Positions 8,558-16,715 of a DNA stretch of 64,000 nt are shown piece by piece. A program made the position numbers and the translations under genes. Source of the stretch: DASZHJ01 sp035581425 (GTDB lineage Bacteria > Pseudomonadota > Alphaproteobacteria > ATCC43930 > CGMCC-115725); the NCBI GenBank assembly GCA_035581425.1, contig DATJVP010000123.1, positions 25,026 through 89,025 of the forward strand, given 5' to 3'. Each line of letters starts with the position of its first letter. Position 1 is the first letter of the stretch. The notes under the pieces are model-generated. The model searched no databases. It was given only the letters and a program-made list of their open reading frames with translations, and was not told the origin of the DNA.

Positions 8558-9948
8558 CGGCAATGCGCGCGAGCCTCGCGGCGGTCCCGCTCTCGAACCT
8601 CGAGGGCATGGGCTGGCCCGCGATTCCGACGCCACATTCCGCGCACATGCTCGCGATTCAGCAACAGCTCGGCCAATCGCAATGGTGGCCGCGCACACAG
8701 CTGCGCGACTGGCAATTCCGCCAACTCCGCCCTCTTTTCGAGCATGCCTCCCGCACCGTCCCCTTCTACGCCGCCCATCTCGCCTCCGCCGGCTACCGGC
8801 CCGGGCAGGAAATCGACGAGGAGTTCTGGCGACGCCTGCCGCTGCTCACGCGGCTCGACCTGCGCAAGGCGGGAGCCGCGATTCGCAGCACCGACGTCCC
8901 CAGAGCGCACGGCAAGATCGCCGAGACCGACACCTCGGGCTCGACCGGCACGCCGATCAAGGTGCCGAAGACCGAAGCGGAGCAGCTCGTATGGTCCTCG
9001 CTCGCGCTCCGCGAGGAACTCTGGCATCGCCGCGACTGGCACGCGAAGGTCGCGGTGATCCGTGCCTCCGGCAATGCAACGACGGGCCAGCACATGCCGA
9101 ATTGGGGCTCGCCGCTCGCAGGCATCTTCGCGACCGGCCCCGTCTCCGCCTTCGAGATCAGGAGCGACGTGGTGCGGCAGGCGGAATGGCTGCGGCGCGA
9201 GGACCCCGACTATCTCCTGACCTTCGGCACCAACGTCGTCTTCCTCTGCGAGGAGTTCCGCGCGCGGGGCTGGCGGTTGCCGCGTCTGCGCGAAGTGCGC
9301 ACGGTGGGCGAGGTGATCGAGCCCGAGACCCGCCGCCTCTGCCGCGAGGTCTGGGGCGCCGGCATCACCGACATCTACTCGTGCGAGGAGGCGGGCTATC
9401 TCGCCTTCCAATGTCCGGAAGCCGAAGGCTATCACGTGCAGATGGAGGGCTCGCTTGTGGAAGTGCTGGACGAGAGCGGCGCCTCCTGCGCACCCGGGAA
9501 GACCGGGCGCGTCGTGGTCACGACGCTCCACAACTACGCCATGCCGCTTTTGCGCTACGAGCTCGGCGACGTGGCGGAAGTTGGCGGCCCCTGTCCGTGC
9601 GGACGCGGGCTCGAGGTGCTGACGCGCATGGTGGGCCGCGCGCGCGATCAAGTACGCCTTCCCAACGGCGAGAAGCGCTACGCCTGGCAGAGCCCGAAGA
9701 AGCTCGCGGAGATCGAGCCGATCCTGCGCTATCAGGTCGCGCAGGTCGCGCTCGACGAGCTCGAGGTCCGGCTGGTTGCGACGCGGAAGCTGACGCCCGA
9801 GGAGGAAGATGCCTTCCGCCGCGCCGTCGTCGCCAATCTCGGCTACGACTTCCGCTTCCGTTTCGTCTACCGCAGGGATATTCCGCGCGCGCCCGGCGGC
9901 AAGTACTTCGTCTTCCGCTCCGAGCTCGAAGTGCCCGCGCCGGGCTGA
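8554..9948 (+). CDS. PaaK-like AMP-forming acyl-CoA ligase (first of a tandem pair)
   Basis: A 464-residue ANL-superfamily enzyme of the phenylacetate-CoA ligase/CapK group. It shows the ATP-binding loop DTSGSTGTP, the YSCEEAGY adenine-site motif, LRYELGD, the PaaK-type PCPCGRGLE segment and a C-terminal APGGKYF lysine region. The GTG at 8554 overlaps the preceding stop by 4 bases; an in-frame ATG at 8563 is the alternative. It adenylates a carboxylate, presumably before thioesterification; the acid is unknown. It is followed 7 bases later by a clear paralogue, so a duplication has occurred. Confidence 0.87.
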   Translation: MTAMRASLAAVPLSNLEGMGWPAIPTPHSAHMLAIQQQLGQSQWWPRTQLRDWQFRQLRPLFEHASRTVPFYAAHLASAGYRPGQEIDEEFWRRLPLLTRLDLRKAGAAIRSTDVPRAHGKIAETDTSGSTGTPIKVPKTEAEQLVWSSLALREELWHRRDWHAKVAVIRASGNATTGQHMPNWGSPLAGIFATGPVSAFEIRSDVVRQAEWLRREDPDYLLTFGTNVVFLCEEFRARGWRLPRLREVRTVGEVIEPETRRLCREVWGAGITDIYSCEEAGYLAFQCPEAEGYHVQMEGSLVEVLDESGASCAPGKTGRVVVTTLHNYAMPLLRYELGDVAEVGGPCPCGRGLEVLTRMVGRARDQVRLPNGEKRYAWQSPKKLAEIEPILRYQVAQVALDELEVRLVATRKLTPEEEDAFRRAVVANLGYDFRFRFVYRRDIPRAPGGKYFVFRSELEVPAPG

Positions 9949-9955
9949 CCCCGCC

Positions 9956-11335
9956 GTGTCTCCACCGAGCATCCCGCGCTCCGCTTTCGCCAAAGCCGCG
10001 TGGCCGGCGCTTCCCACGGGCTTTGCGGCCCAGATGCTGGCGCTGCTGCAGCAGTTCGAGCAGTCGCAGTGGTGGCCGCCCGAGCGTCACGCGCAGCTTC
10101 AGTTCCGCCAGCTCGGCGTGCTGCTCAATTACGCCTTCGAACGCGTGCCGTTCAACCGGGAGCGCCTCGCTTCCGCAGGCTACCGGCCCGGCATGGAGGT
10201 GACGACAGAGCTTTGGGCGCGCATTCCCGTCGTGACGCGGCGCGAGCTGCAGGCGCTGGGCGACGCCGCCATCGCGCCGGATCTGCCGAAGGATCACGGC
10301 AGCCTCATCGCGGATTCGACCTCGGGCTCGACCGGCGTGCCGCTGCGGATCGCCAAGAGCGATCATGTGCAGACGATCTGGAGCGCGATCACGCTCCGCG
10401 AGGCGCTTTGGCACCGCCGCGATTTTCGCCTGAAGCTCGGCGCCCTCAAGCGCGATCCCGAAGGTCTCGCCTTTGCGCCGGCGGGCCGCGCCTATCCGGA
10501 CTGGGCCGCCCCCTTCGCCGCGGTCTACGAGACCGGGCCTGCGACGTTGCTCGACAGCCGCTGCACGACGGCAGAGCGCGCGGCCTGGCTCCTCCAGGAG
10601 CGGCCCGCCTATCTCGTGGGATTCCCGAGCCTGATCCGCGACCTCGCGCGGGATCTTCTCGAGCGCGGCATCTCCTACACGGGCCTCAGGGGTGTGAACA
10701 CGCGAGGCGAGCCGGTAGAGACGGAGTTGCGCGAGCTCTGCCGGCGCGCCTTCGGCGTCGAGGTCGCCGACATGTACAGCGCCAACGAGGTCGGGTACGT
10801 CGCCCTACAATGCCCGGACGCGGAGCAATTTCACGTGCAGTCGGAATCGTCACTGGTGGAGGTGCTGGACGGCGAGGGCCGGCCGTGTGCGCCCGGCGAG
10901 GTCGGAACGATCGTGGTGACGCCGATCCACAACTTCGCGATGCCGATGCTCCGCTACGCGCTCGGCGATCTCGCGGAGGTGGGAGCGCCCTGCGCTTGCG
11001 GGCGCGGTCTCCCGGTGCTGCGACGCATCCTCGGCCGGGCGCGCGACACGCTGGCGCTGCCCTCAGGCACCCGGCGCTACGCACGGATCGAGACGAAGAC
11101 GCTGCAGCAGATACCGGGGATCGTGCAGTTCCAGGTCGTGCAGAAGACACTCTACGACATCGAGATGAAGCTGGTGACGCGCCGAAGCCTCGGGCCGGAA
11201 GAGGAGGCGATGCTCCGCGCCGAGGTCAAGAAATCGCTTGGCGACCATCTCTCTGTCGTGTTCACCTATCACGATGAGATCGCGCGCGCGCCGAGCGGCA
11301 AATATTTCGACTTCATGTCGGAGATTCCTGCTTAG
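9956..11335 (+). CDS. PaaK-like AMP-forming acyl-CoA ligase (second of a tandem pair)
   Basis: A 459-residue paralogue of the preceding gene, similar in every block: QSQWWP near the N-terminus, STSGSTGVP, MYSANEVGY, LRYALGD, PCACGRGLP and C-terminal APSGKYF. The start is taken as GTG 9956, which gives matching N-termini between the two copies; the ribosome site is weak, consistent with coupling to the upstream gene. Sequence outside the motifs has diverged, so the two may activate different acids or form a heteromer. The gene end overlaps the signal-peptide region of the following binding-protein gene. Confidence 0.86.
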   Translation: MSPPSIPRSAFAKAAWPALPTGFAAQMLALLQQFEQSQWWPPERHAQLQFRQLGVLLNYAFERVPFNRERLASAGYRPGMEVTTELWARIPVVTRRELQALGDAAIAPDLPKDHGSLIADSTSGSTGVPLRIAKSDHVQTIWSAITLREALWHRRDFRLKLGALKRDPEGLAFAPAGRAYPDWAAPFAAVYETGPATLLDSRCTTAERAAWLLQERPAYLVGFPSLIRDLARDLLERGISYTGLRGVNTRGEPVETELRELCRRAFGVEVADMYSANEVGYVALQCPDAEQFHVQSESSLVEVLDGEGRPCAPGEVGTIVVTPIHNFAMPMLRYALGDLAEVGAPCACGRGLPVLRRILGRARDTLALPSGTRRYARIETKTLQQIPGIVQFQVVQKTLYDIEMKLVTRRSLGPEEEAMLRAEVKKSLGDHLSVVFTYHDEIARAPSGKYFDFMSEIPA

Positions 11336-12896
11336 CCTCGCGCTGTTTGCGGCGTCATTCTTCCTCGTTGCATCGCCGGTACCGCAAGCGGCAGCCGAGG
11401 AATTGCGCATCGCGGTCGTGACCGAGCCGACCTCGCTCGATCCGCTCTTCCGCCTGGTCGGGCCCGACGAGCAGATCGCACGCCACTTCTTCGATCCGCT
11501 CGTGCTGCAAGACGAGCACCAGCACCTCACGCCGGGACTAGCGCTGAGCTGGCGCACGGTGGACGACACGACCTGGGAGTTCAAGCTGCGTCAGGGCGTA
11601 CGCTTCTCGGACGGCTCGCTCTTCACCGCGCAGGACGTGGCGGCGAGCCTCGAGCGCGCCGCGGGGCTGCAGAACTCGATCGGCGGCTACGGCATCTACA
11701 CGCGCCAGGTGACACGAGCGGAGATCGTCGACGACTACACGATCCGCCTCCACACCGCCACGCCCTATCCGTCCATGCCCTTCGACTTGAGCCCGGTCTG
11801 GATCGTCTCGCACAAGGTGGCGAGAGAGCCGACGGAGGCGTTCAACACCGGCAAGGCCGTGATCGGCACCGGACCGTTCCGTCTCGTGCAGTGGGTACGG
11901 GGCGAGCGGCTGGTGCTGGAGCGAAATCCCGACTACTGGGGCCGCAAGCCCGCTTGGGAGCGCGTCGTCATCAACTTCATCCCGAACGACAGCGCGCGAA
12001 TCGCGGCGCTGCTCGCGGGCGACGTCGATTTCATCGAGATGGTGCCGCCGAGCGCGATGGATGGCATCAAGTCCAACCCGGCGTTCCGTCTCGTCGCGGG
12101 GATTTCCGCGCGGGTGATTTACCTCACCTTCGACAGCTACCGGGAGCAGACCCCCTTTGCCTTCGACGCGCACGGCGATGCGCTCCCCGGCAATCCGCTG
12201 CGCGACCGGCGCGTCCGCTTGGCGATCTCGAAGGCGGTCGACCGGCAGGCGATCGTCGAGAAGATCATGCAGGGGGCGGCAGAGAGCGCGGGGCAGCTCG
12301 TCCCCGACACCTATTTCGGCGCGAGCACGAAGCTCCGGCCCGAGCCCTACGACCCCGAGGGCGCGCGTGCCTTGCTGGCGGCGGCGGGATATCCCAGCGG
12401 CTTCGCCATCACCTTGCAGGTTCCGAACGACCGCTACGTCAGCGCGGAGAAGGTCGGCATCGCCATCGGGCAGATGTTGTCGCGGATCGGCATCGAGACG
12501 CGCGTCGATGCCATGCCCGAGAGCATCTACAAGTCGCGCGCCGCGAAGTTCGAGTTCAGTTTCTTCCTGCAGGGCTGGTACTCGGAATCCGCGGAGGCCT
12601 CGAACTCGCTGCGCGCCATCGTCGCGACCCGCGACGCCACGCGGGGCTGGGGCGTCGCCAATCGTGGCCGCTACTCCAATCCCGACTTCGATGAACTGCT
12701 GCGCAGAGCGGTCGCCACCCCCGCGGACGGCGCACGGTCCGCGCTCCTGGCGGAAGCGATGGAGATGGCCATGGAGGACGCGGCGGTGGTGCCGCTGTAT
12801 CTCGAGGGAAGCACCTGGGCCTTCCGCAAGGATCTAGCCTATGTGTCCCGGCTCGACCAGTTCACCCTCGCGCAGGAAGTGACACGCGCTCACTGA
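11274..12896 (+). CDS. Orphan ABC transporter substrate-binding protein, SBP_bac_5 type
   Basis: A 540-residue periplasmic solute-binding protein of the oligopeptide/nickel DppA-OppA family. The chosen ATG at 11274 gives a basic n-region, a hydrophobic core (LLSLALFAASFFLV) and cleavage near QAAAEE; the start overlaps the upstream ligase by 62 bases, and a downstream non-ATG start is possible. Family landmarks include EPTSLDPLF, LRQGVRFSDG, GTGPFRL and AISKAVDRQAI. No permease or ATPase genes are adjacent, so it must share a transporter elsewhere or act without one. Its place after two acid-CoA ligases suggests it delivers their substrate or a conjugate of it. Confidence 0.86.
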   Translation: MRSRARRAANISTSCRRFLLSLALFAASFFLVASPVPQAAAEELRIAVVTEPTSLDPLFRLVGPDEQIARHFFDPLVLQDEHQHLTPGLALSWRTVDDTTWEFKLRQGVRFSDGSLFTAQDVAASLERAAGLQNSIGGYGIYTRQVTRAEIVDDYTIRLHTATPYPSMPFDLSPVWIVSHKVAREPTEAFNTGKAVIGTGPFRLVQWVRGERLVLERNPDYWGRKPAWERVVINFIPNDSARIAALLAGDVDFIEMVPPSAMDGIKSNPAFRLVAGISARVIYLTFDSYREQTPFAFDAHGDALPGNPLRDRRVRLAISKAVDRQAIVEKIMQGAAESAGQLVPDTYFGASTKLRPEPYDPEGARALLAAAGYPSGFAITLQVPNDRYVSAEKVGIAIGQMLSRIGIETRVDAMPESIYKSRAAKFEFSFFLQGWYSESAEASNSLRAIVATRDATRGWGVANRGRYSNPDFDELLRRAVATPADGARSALLAEAMEMAMEDAAVVPLYLEGSTWAFRKDLAYVSRLDQFTLAQEVTRAH

Positions 12897-12980
12897 GGCA
12901 AGCGAGATTTCTGTTGCCCTCGCGGGAAGCGATGGCGACGATACCGCGCGTGCCGATCCCTGAGGAGGCGAGACGCCAGC

Positions 12981-14189
12981 ATGGCCCGAGAGGATGAGGC
13001 GCGGCCGAGCCTGCCCCTCGCGGGCCTCCGCGTTGCGGAGTTCTCGCATGCGATCATGGGACCCTCGGCGGGGATGGTGCTCGCCGATCTCGGCGCCGAG
13101 GTGATCAAGGTCGAGCCCGCGCCCGAAGGCGATCCGACGCGGCGCCTCACGGGTTCGGGCGTGGGATTCTTCGGCTTCTACAATCGCAACAAGAAAAGCC
13201 TCGCGATCGACTTGAAATCGCCGCGCGCGCGTCCCGTGATCGAGGCGTTGATCCGGCGGAGCGATGTGCTCATCGAGAATTTCGCGGCCGGCACCATGGA
13301 GCGGCTGGGGCTAGGTCAAGCCGCCGTCGCCGCGCTCAACCCGCGCCTCGTCTATGCCTCGCTCAAGGGGTTTCTCTCCGGCCCCTACGAGCGCCGCCGC
13401 GCGCTCGACGAGGTCGTGCAGATGATGAGCGGGCTCGCCTATATGACGGGGCCGCCGGGACGGCCGCTCCGCGCGGGCGCCTCGGTGATCGACGTGATGG
13501 GCGGGTTCGGTGCGGTGATCGGCATTCTCGCGGCTCTGCGCGAGCGCGACCGCACCGGGAAGGGCGGCACGGTCACGGCCGGCCTCTTCGAGGCCGCGGC
13601 CTTCCTCATGGGCCAGCACATGGTGAACGCGGTCTACCTGCCGGGCCCGCTGCAGCCGATGTCGATCCGCAACAGCGCCTGGGGCGTCTACGACATCTTC
13701 GAGAGCCGCGAGGGGAAGCCGATCTTCATCGGCATCGTCACGGACACGCAGTGGCGGCGTTTCTGCGCGGTCTTCGAGCGCCAAGACCTGCTGGAGGAGC
13801 CGGAGTTCCGCTCCAACACGAGCCGCGTCGCTGCGCGGCCGCGGCTCGTGCCCTTGCTCACGGAATTCTTCAAGCGCTTCGGCACCGTGGACCTCATCGC
13901 CAAATGCGAGGAGGCCGAGCTCGCCTTCGCCCCCGTCAACACGCCGACCGACCTCTTCGACGATCCTCACCTGACCGCCGACGGGCACCTGCGCGCGAGC
14001 CGCATGCCCGACGGCAAAGTGATCCCGGTGCCGCGCTTGCCCATCGAGATCGACGGCGCAAGCTTCACGGTCCGCGAGGACCCGCCTGCGGCGGGCGCGG
14101 ATTCACGCTCGATCCTCAGCGAGCTCGGTTTCACGGCCTCCGAGATCGATGAGCTCGCAGGCGCAGGTATCGTGCAGCTCCCTGAATAG
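12981..14189 (+). CDS. Class III CoA-transferase (CaiB/BaiF family)
   Basis: A 402-residue enzyme that moves CoA between carboxylic acids through an aspartyl-CoA thioester. Family motifs are VIKVEPAPEGDPTR, NRNKKSLAIDL, DVLIENFAAGTMERLG and an ALDEVVQ segment that would hold the catalytic aspartate. It lies 84 bases after the binding-protein gene, on the same strand as the twin ligases. Together with them it suggests a CoA-activation pathway for an imported acid. The acceptor and donor cannot be inferred. An ArsR-type regulator gene converges on its 3' end. Confidence 0.9.
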   Translation: MAREDEARPSLPLAGLRVAEFSHAIMGPSAGMVLADLGAEVIKVEPAPEGDPTRRLTGSGVGFFGFYNRNKKSLAIDLKSPRARPVIEALIRRSDVLIENFAAGTMERLGLGQAAVAALNPRLVYASLKGFLSGPYERRRALDEVVQMMSGLAYMTGPPGRPLRAGASVIDVMGGFGAVIGILAALRERDRTGKGGTVTAGLFEAAAFLMGQHMVNAVYLPGPLQPMSIRNSAWGVYDIFESREGKPIFIGIVTDTQWRRFCAVFERQDLLEEPEFRSNTSRVAARPRLVPLLTEFFKRFGTVDLIAKCEEAELAFAPVNTPTDLFDDPHLTADGHLRASRMPDGKVIPVPRLPIEIDGASFTVREDPPAAGADSRSILSELGFTASEIDELAGAGIVQLPE

Positions 14190-14192
14190 CCG

Positions 14193-14208
14193 CCCCCCTT
14201 GAGGGGGG
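14193..14208. terminator. GC-rich hairpin between convergent genes
   Basis: Six C residues, TTGA, then six G residues form a perfect short hairpin exactly between the CoA-transferase and the converging ArsR gene. There is no T-tract on either side, so intrinsic termination is weak at best. It may be an intergenic palindromic repeat unit. Confidence 0.4.
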
Positions 14209-14221
14209 AGTAGGTCGGCAT

Positions 14222-14911
14222 TTACGTCAGACTCACGCCGAACGCTTCGCGGAAGGCGCGCGTGCCCTTCGGAGTGATTGCGACGGCGCGGGTGTTGGGG
14301 AGGCGGCGGATCCAGCCGGCGTCGAAAGCGCGGGCGCAGAGCGCGGCGCCGACGGCGCCGGCGATGTGGGCGCGGCGTTCGCTCCAATCGAGGCAGGGAC
14401 GGCAGAGGATACGCTTGCTCCTGCGGTTCTCGGGCTCCACAGCGACGCCTAGGCGCGCGAGCTCGGCGCGCCCGCTTTCCGTGACGATGCCGCCGTCGCG
14501 CGAGAGTTCGACGTGGCCCGCCTCGGCAAGCGCGTCCGCGAGCGCGACGCCGAGCCGACCGGCGAGATGGTCGTAGCAGGTGCGCGCGGTGCGCAGCGCC
14601 TGGTCGCGCGGGCCCACGACGGGGGCGGGACGGATCGCCGCCGCCACCTGCATGATGCCCTCGAGCAGTCGCGCGACTTCGGGATGGGCGAGCCGGTGAT
14701 AGCGATGCCGGCCCTGCGCTTCGACCGAGAGGAGTCCCGCGGTGGTGAGACGCGCGAGATGGCTGCTCGCGGTCTGCGGCGTGACACCCGCAGCCGAGGC
14801 AAGCTCCGCCGCGGTGAGCGCGCGGCCATCCAGCAGCACGCCCAGCATCGCCGCGCGCGCGGGCTCGCCCACGAGTGCTGCAATTCCCGCGATTTCGTTG
14901 ACGCTCGTCAT
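14222..14911 (-). CDS. ArsR-family winged-helix repressor
   Basis: A 229-residue transcription factor. Residues 5-95 form an ArsR/SmtB winged helix (LVGEPARAAML, then VTPQTASSHLARLTTAGLL as recognition helix region and a GRHRYHRL wing). The C-terminal half carries a CRPCLDWSERR motif often seen in longer ArsR relatives, with cysteines that could sense a thiol-reactive or metal ligand. It is transcribed away from the MFS gene, and a 24-base inverted repeat in the shared promoter region is the probable operator for both. The start at 14911 follows a GGGAG ribosome site. The ligand is unknown. Confidence 0.87.
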   Translation of the reverse strand: MTSVNEIAGIAALVGEPARAAMLGVLLDGRALTAAELASAAGVTPQTASSHLARLTTAGLLSVEAQGRHRYHRLAHPEVARLLEGIMQVAAAIRPAPVVGPRDQALRTARTCYDHLAGRLGVALADALAEAGHVELSRDGGIVTESGRAELARLGVAVEPENRRSKRILCRPCLDWSERRAHIAGAVGAALCARAFDAGWIRRLPNTRAVAITPKGTRAFREAFGVSLT

Positions 14912-14954
14912 GGTGCAACTCCCGGACCCGGAGCCTAGCGGCAGCGGGCCTGCT

Positions 14955-14978
14955 ATGCTTCGATGGCGATCGTAGCAT
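14955..14978. promoter_or_regulatory. Inverted repeat, likely ArsR operator
   Basis: Arms ATGCTTCGAT (14955-14964) and ATCGTAGCAT (14969-14978) are complementary at 9 of 10 positions around the spacer GGCG. The element lies midway in the 86-98 base region between the divergent ArsR and MFS genes. Size and symmetry suit a dimeric winged-helix repressor. Binding by the adjacent regulator is inferred from position. Confidence 0.65.
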
Positions 14979-15009
14979 CGCAGCGGTACCGCGGTCGATG
15001 CTCCCACCC

Positions 15010-16269
15010 ATGACGACCATCCCGATTTCCGAGCAATCCGTCGCGCCGCGCTTCTTCGGCTGGCGCATCGTATCGGCCGCCTTCGTCCTCGCGATCTTCG
15101 GCTGGGGCGCGGGCTTCTATGGGCCGCCCATCTATCTGCACGCGGTGATCTCGCGCACGCATTGGTCGCTGGGATTCGTCTCCGCCGCCGTCACGCTGCA
15201 TTTCCTGATCGGTGCGGTGGTGGTCGCCAATCTGCCGGCGCTCCATCGCCGCTTTGGTGTCCCACTCGTCACGGCGGCGGGCGCGGTGGCCCTCGCGCTG
15301 GGCGTTCTCGGCTGGGCGCTTGCGCACGAGCCCTGGCAGCTTCTCCTGGCGACGCTCCCGAGCGGTGCCGGCTGGGTCGCGATGGGGGCGGCGGCCGTCA
15401 ACGCGATCGTCGCTCCCTGGTTCGTCGCAAAGCGGCCGGCGGCGCTCGCCATGGCCTACAACGGCGCAAGCATCGGCGGCGTCGTCTTCTCGCCGCTCTG
15501 GGTACTCCTCATCGAGGAACTCGGCTTCGCCACCGCTGCCGCCGCGGTGGGCGTTGTGATGGTTGTCGTCGTGGGAGCACTCTCTCGCGGCATCTTCGCA
15601 CTGACGCCGGAGCGGCTCGGACAGCAGCCCGACGGCGCCACCCAACTAACCGTGCCGAAATCCGCGGGCATGAACGCTCCTGTGTTGCCAGGGCGCGCGC
15701 TTTGGCGGAGCCCGCGCTTCCTCACCCTAGCGGCCGGTATGGCGCTCGGGCTCTTCGCGCAGATCGGGCTCATCGCTCATCTCTTCTCGCTGCTGGTGCC
15801 GGCGCTCGGCGAGCAAGGCGCAGGGCTTGCAATGGGAGGTGCCACGGCGGCCGCGATCGGCGGACGGAGCCTCGTCAATCTGCTGATGCCCGCGGGTGCT
15901 GACCGCCGCCTGATCGCCTCAGTCAGTTATCTCGTGCAGGTCGGGGGCTCGCTGCTCCTCATCCTCGCCGCCGGGAGCGACGTGCCGCTCCTCCTGCTGG
16001 GCGTCGCCTGCTTCGGTCTCGGAATCGGCAATGCGACTTCGCTGCCGCCCTTGATCGCGCAAGTGGAGTTCGCGCGTGAGGACGTGCTGCGCGCGATCGC
16101 CCTCATCGTCGCGATCGCGCAGGCGAGCTATGCCTTCGCCCCCGCGGCCTTCGGCGCGATCCGCGCGCTCACGCCGGCGGAGGGCAGCGCGGTGCCCCTG
16201 GTCTTCGCGGCGGCGGCGGGATTGCAGCTCATGGCGATCGGCTGTCTTCTCTTCGGGCGCAGAGGCTGA
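15010..16269 (+). CDS. MFS transporter
   Basis: A membrane permease of about 420 residues with around twelve hydrophobic segments, starting with FFGWRIVSAAFVLAIFGWG. The pattern and the GWRIV start resemble the oxalate/monocarboxylate-type MFS group common in alphaproteobacteria. The ATG at 15010 is used; an ATG four codons earlier at 14998 is equally possible. It is divergent from the ArsR repressor and presumably controlled by it, so its substrate or export cargo may be the regulator's ligand. Substrate and direction are unknown. Confidence 0.85.
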   Translation: MTTIPISEQSVAPRFFGWRIVSAAFVLAIFGWGAGFYGPPIYLHAVISRTHWSLGFVSAAVTLHFLIGAVVVANLPALHRRFGVPLVTAAGAVALALGVLGWALAHEPWQLLLATLPSGAGWVAMGAAAVNAIVAPWFVAKRPAALAMAYNGASIGGVVFSPLWVLLIEELGFATAAAAVGVVMVVVVGALSRGIFALTPERLGQQPDGATQLTVPKSAGMNAPVLPGRALWRSPRFLTLAAGMALGLFAQIGLIAHLFSLLVPALGEQGAGLAMGGATAAAIGGRSLVNLLMPAGADRRLIASVSYLVQVGGSLLLILAAGSDVPLLLLGVACFGLGIGNATSLPPLIAQVEFAREDVLRAIALIVAIAQASYAFAPAAFGAIRALTPAEGSAVPLVFAAAAGLQLMAIGCLLFGRRG

Positions 16270-16278
16270 GCGCCGACC

Positions 16279-16629
16279 TCAGGGCGACCCGTGCGTCTTG
16301 ATGTCGCCGCGGCGCTTGCGGACGTAGTCCTCGAGCCGGCGGCGCACTGCATCGAAGGCATCGCGCACGGCGACGTATATGTCCTCGTGCGAGTGATCCT
16401 CGGCGGGAGCGTGATTGACCACGAGCTCGGCGCCGGGCACGGTCAGATCGACGCGCACCTTATAGAGCTTGCCCTTGCGGTTGCGCCGGTTCACGGCCTC
16501 GACCGCAACGCGGCAGCCGGTAATGCGGTCGAAATGCTGCTCAAGCTCCTCGGCGCGAACGCGAATCTTCGCCTCCACCGCCTCGGACGCATCGAGATTG
16601 CGAAAGGTTATCTGTAGCGGAAGTTGCAT
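16279..16629 (-). CDS. hpf: Ribosome hibernation-promoting factor, short form
   Basis: A 116-residue HPF/RaiA-family protein (start MQLPLQITFRNLDASEAVEA) with the alternating basic surface that lies in the decoding centre of idle ribosomes. The start at 16629 has an excellent Shine-Dalgarno, AAGGAGGG; a longer upstream frame was rejected. It lacks the dimerising C-terminal domain of long HPF, so it may silence ribosomes without making 100S dimers by itself. It is downstream of cysNC on the same strand with an 86-base gap that could hold its own promoter. Confidence 0.85.
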   Translation of the reverse strand: MQLPLQITFRNLDASEAVEAKIRVRAEELEQHFDRITGCRVAVEAVNRRNRKGKLYKVRVDLTVPGAELVVNHAPAEDHSHEDIYVAVRDAFDAVRRRLEDYVRKRRGDIKTHGSP

Positions 16630-16715
16630 GATGCCCTCCTTCCAGACTGACATGGTATTCGAAAGGGCGGCAAGCAAGCGCTTGCGCTATGCAACCTCCT
16701 GGTTCGCAGCTCGCC

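Noticed and set aside
8368..10017. 549-codon minus-strand frame across the first PaaK-like ligase
   Set aside because: It is a shadow of two real plus-strand genes and shows no recognisable domain.
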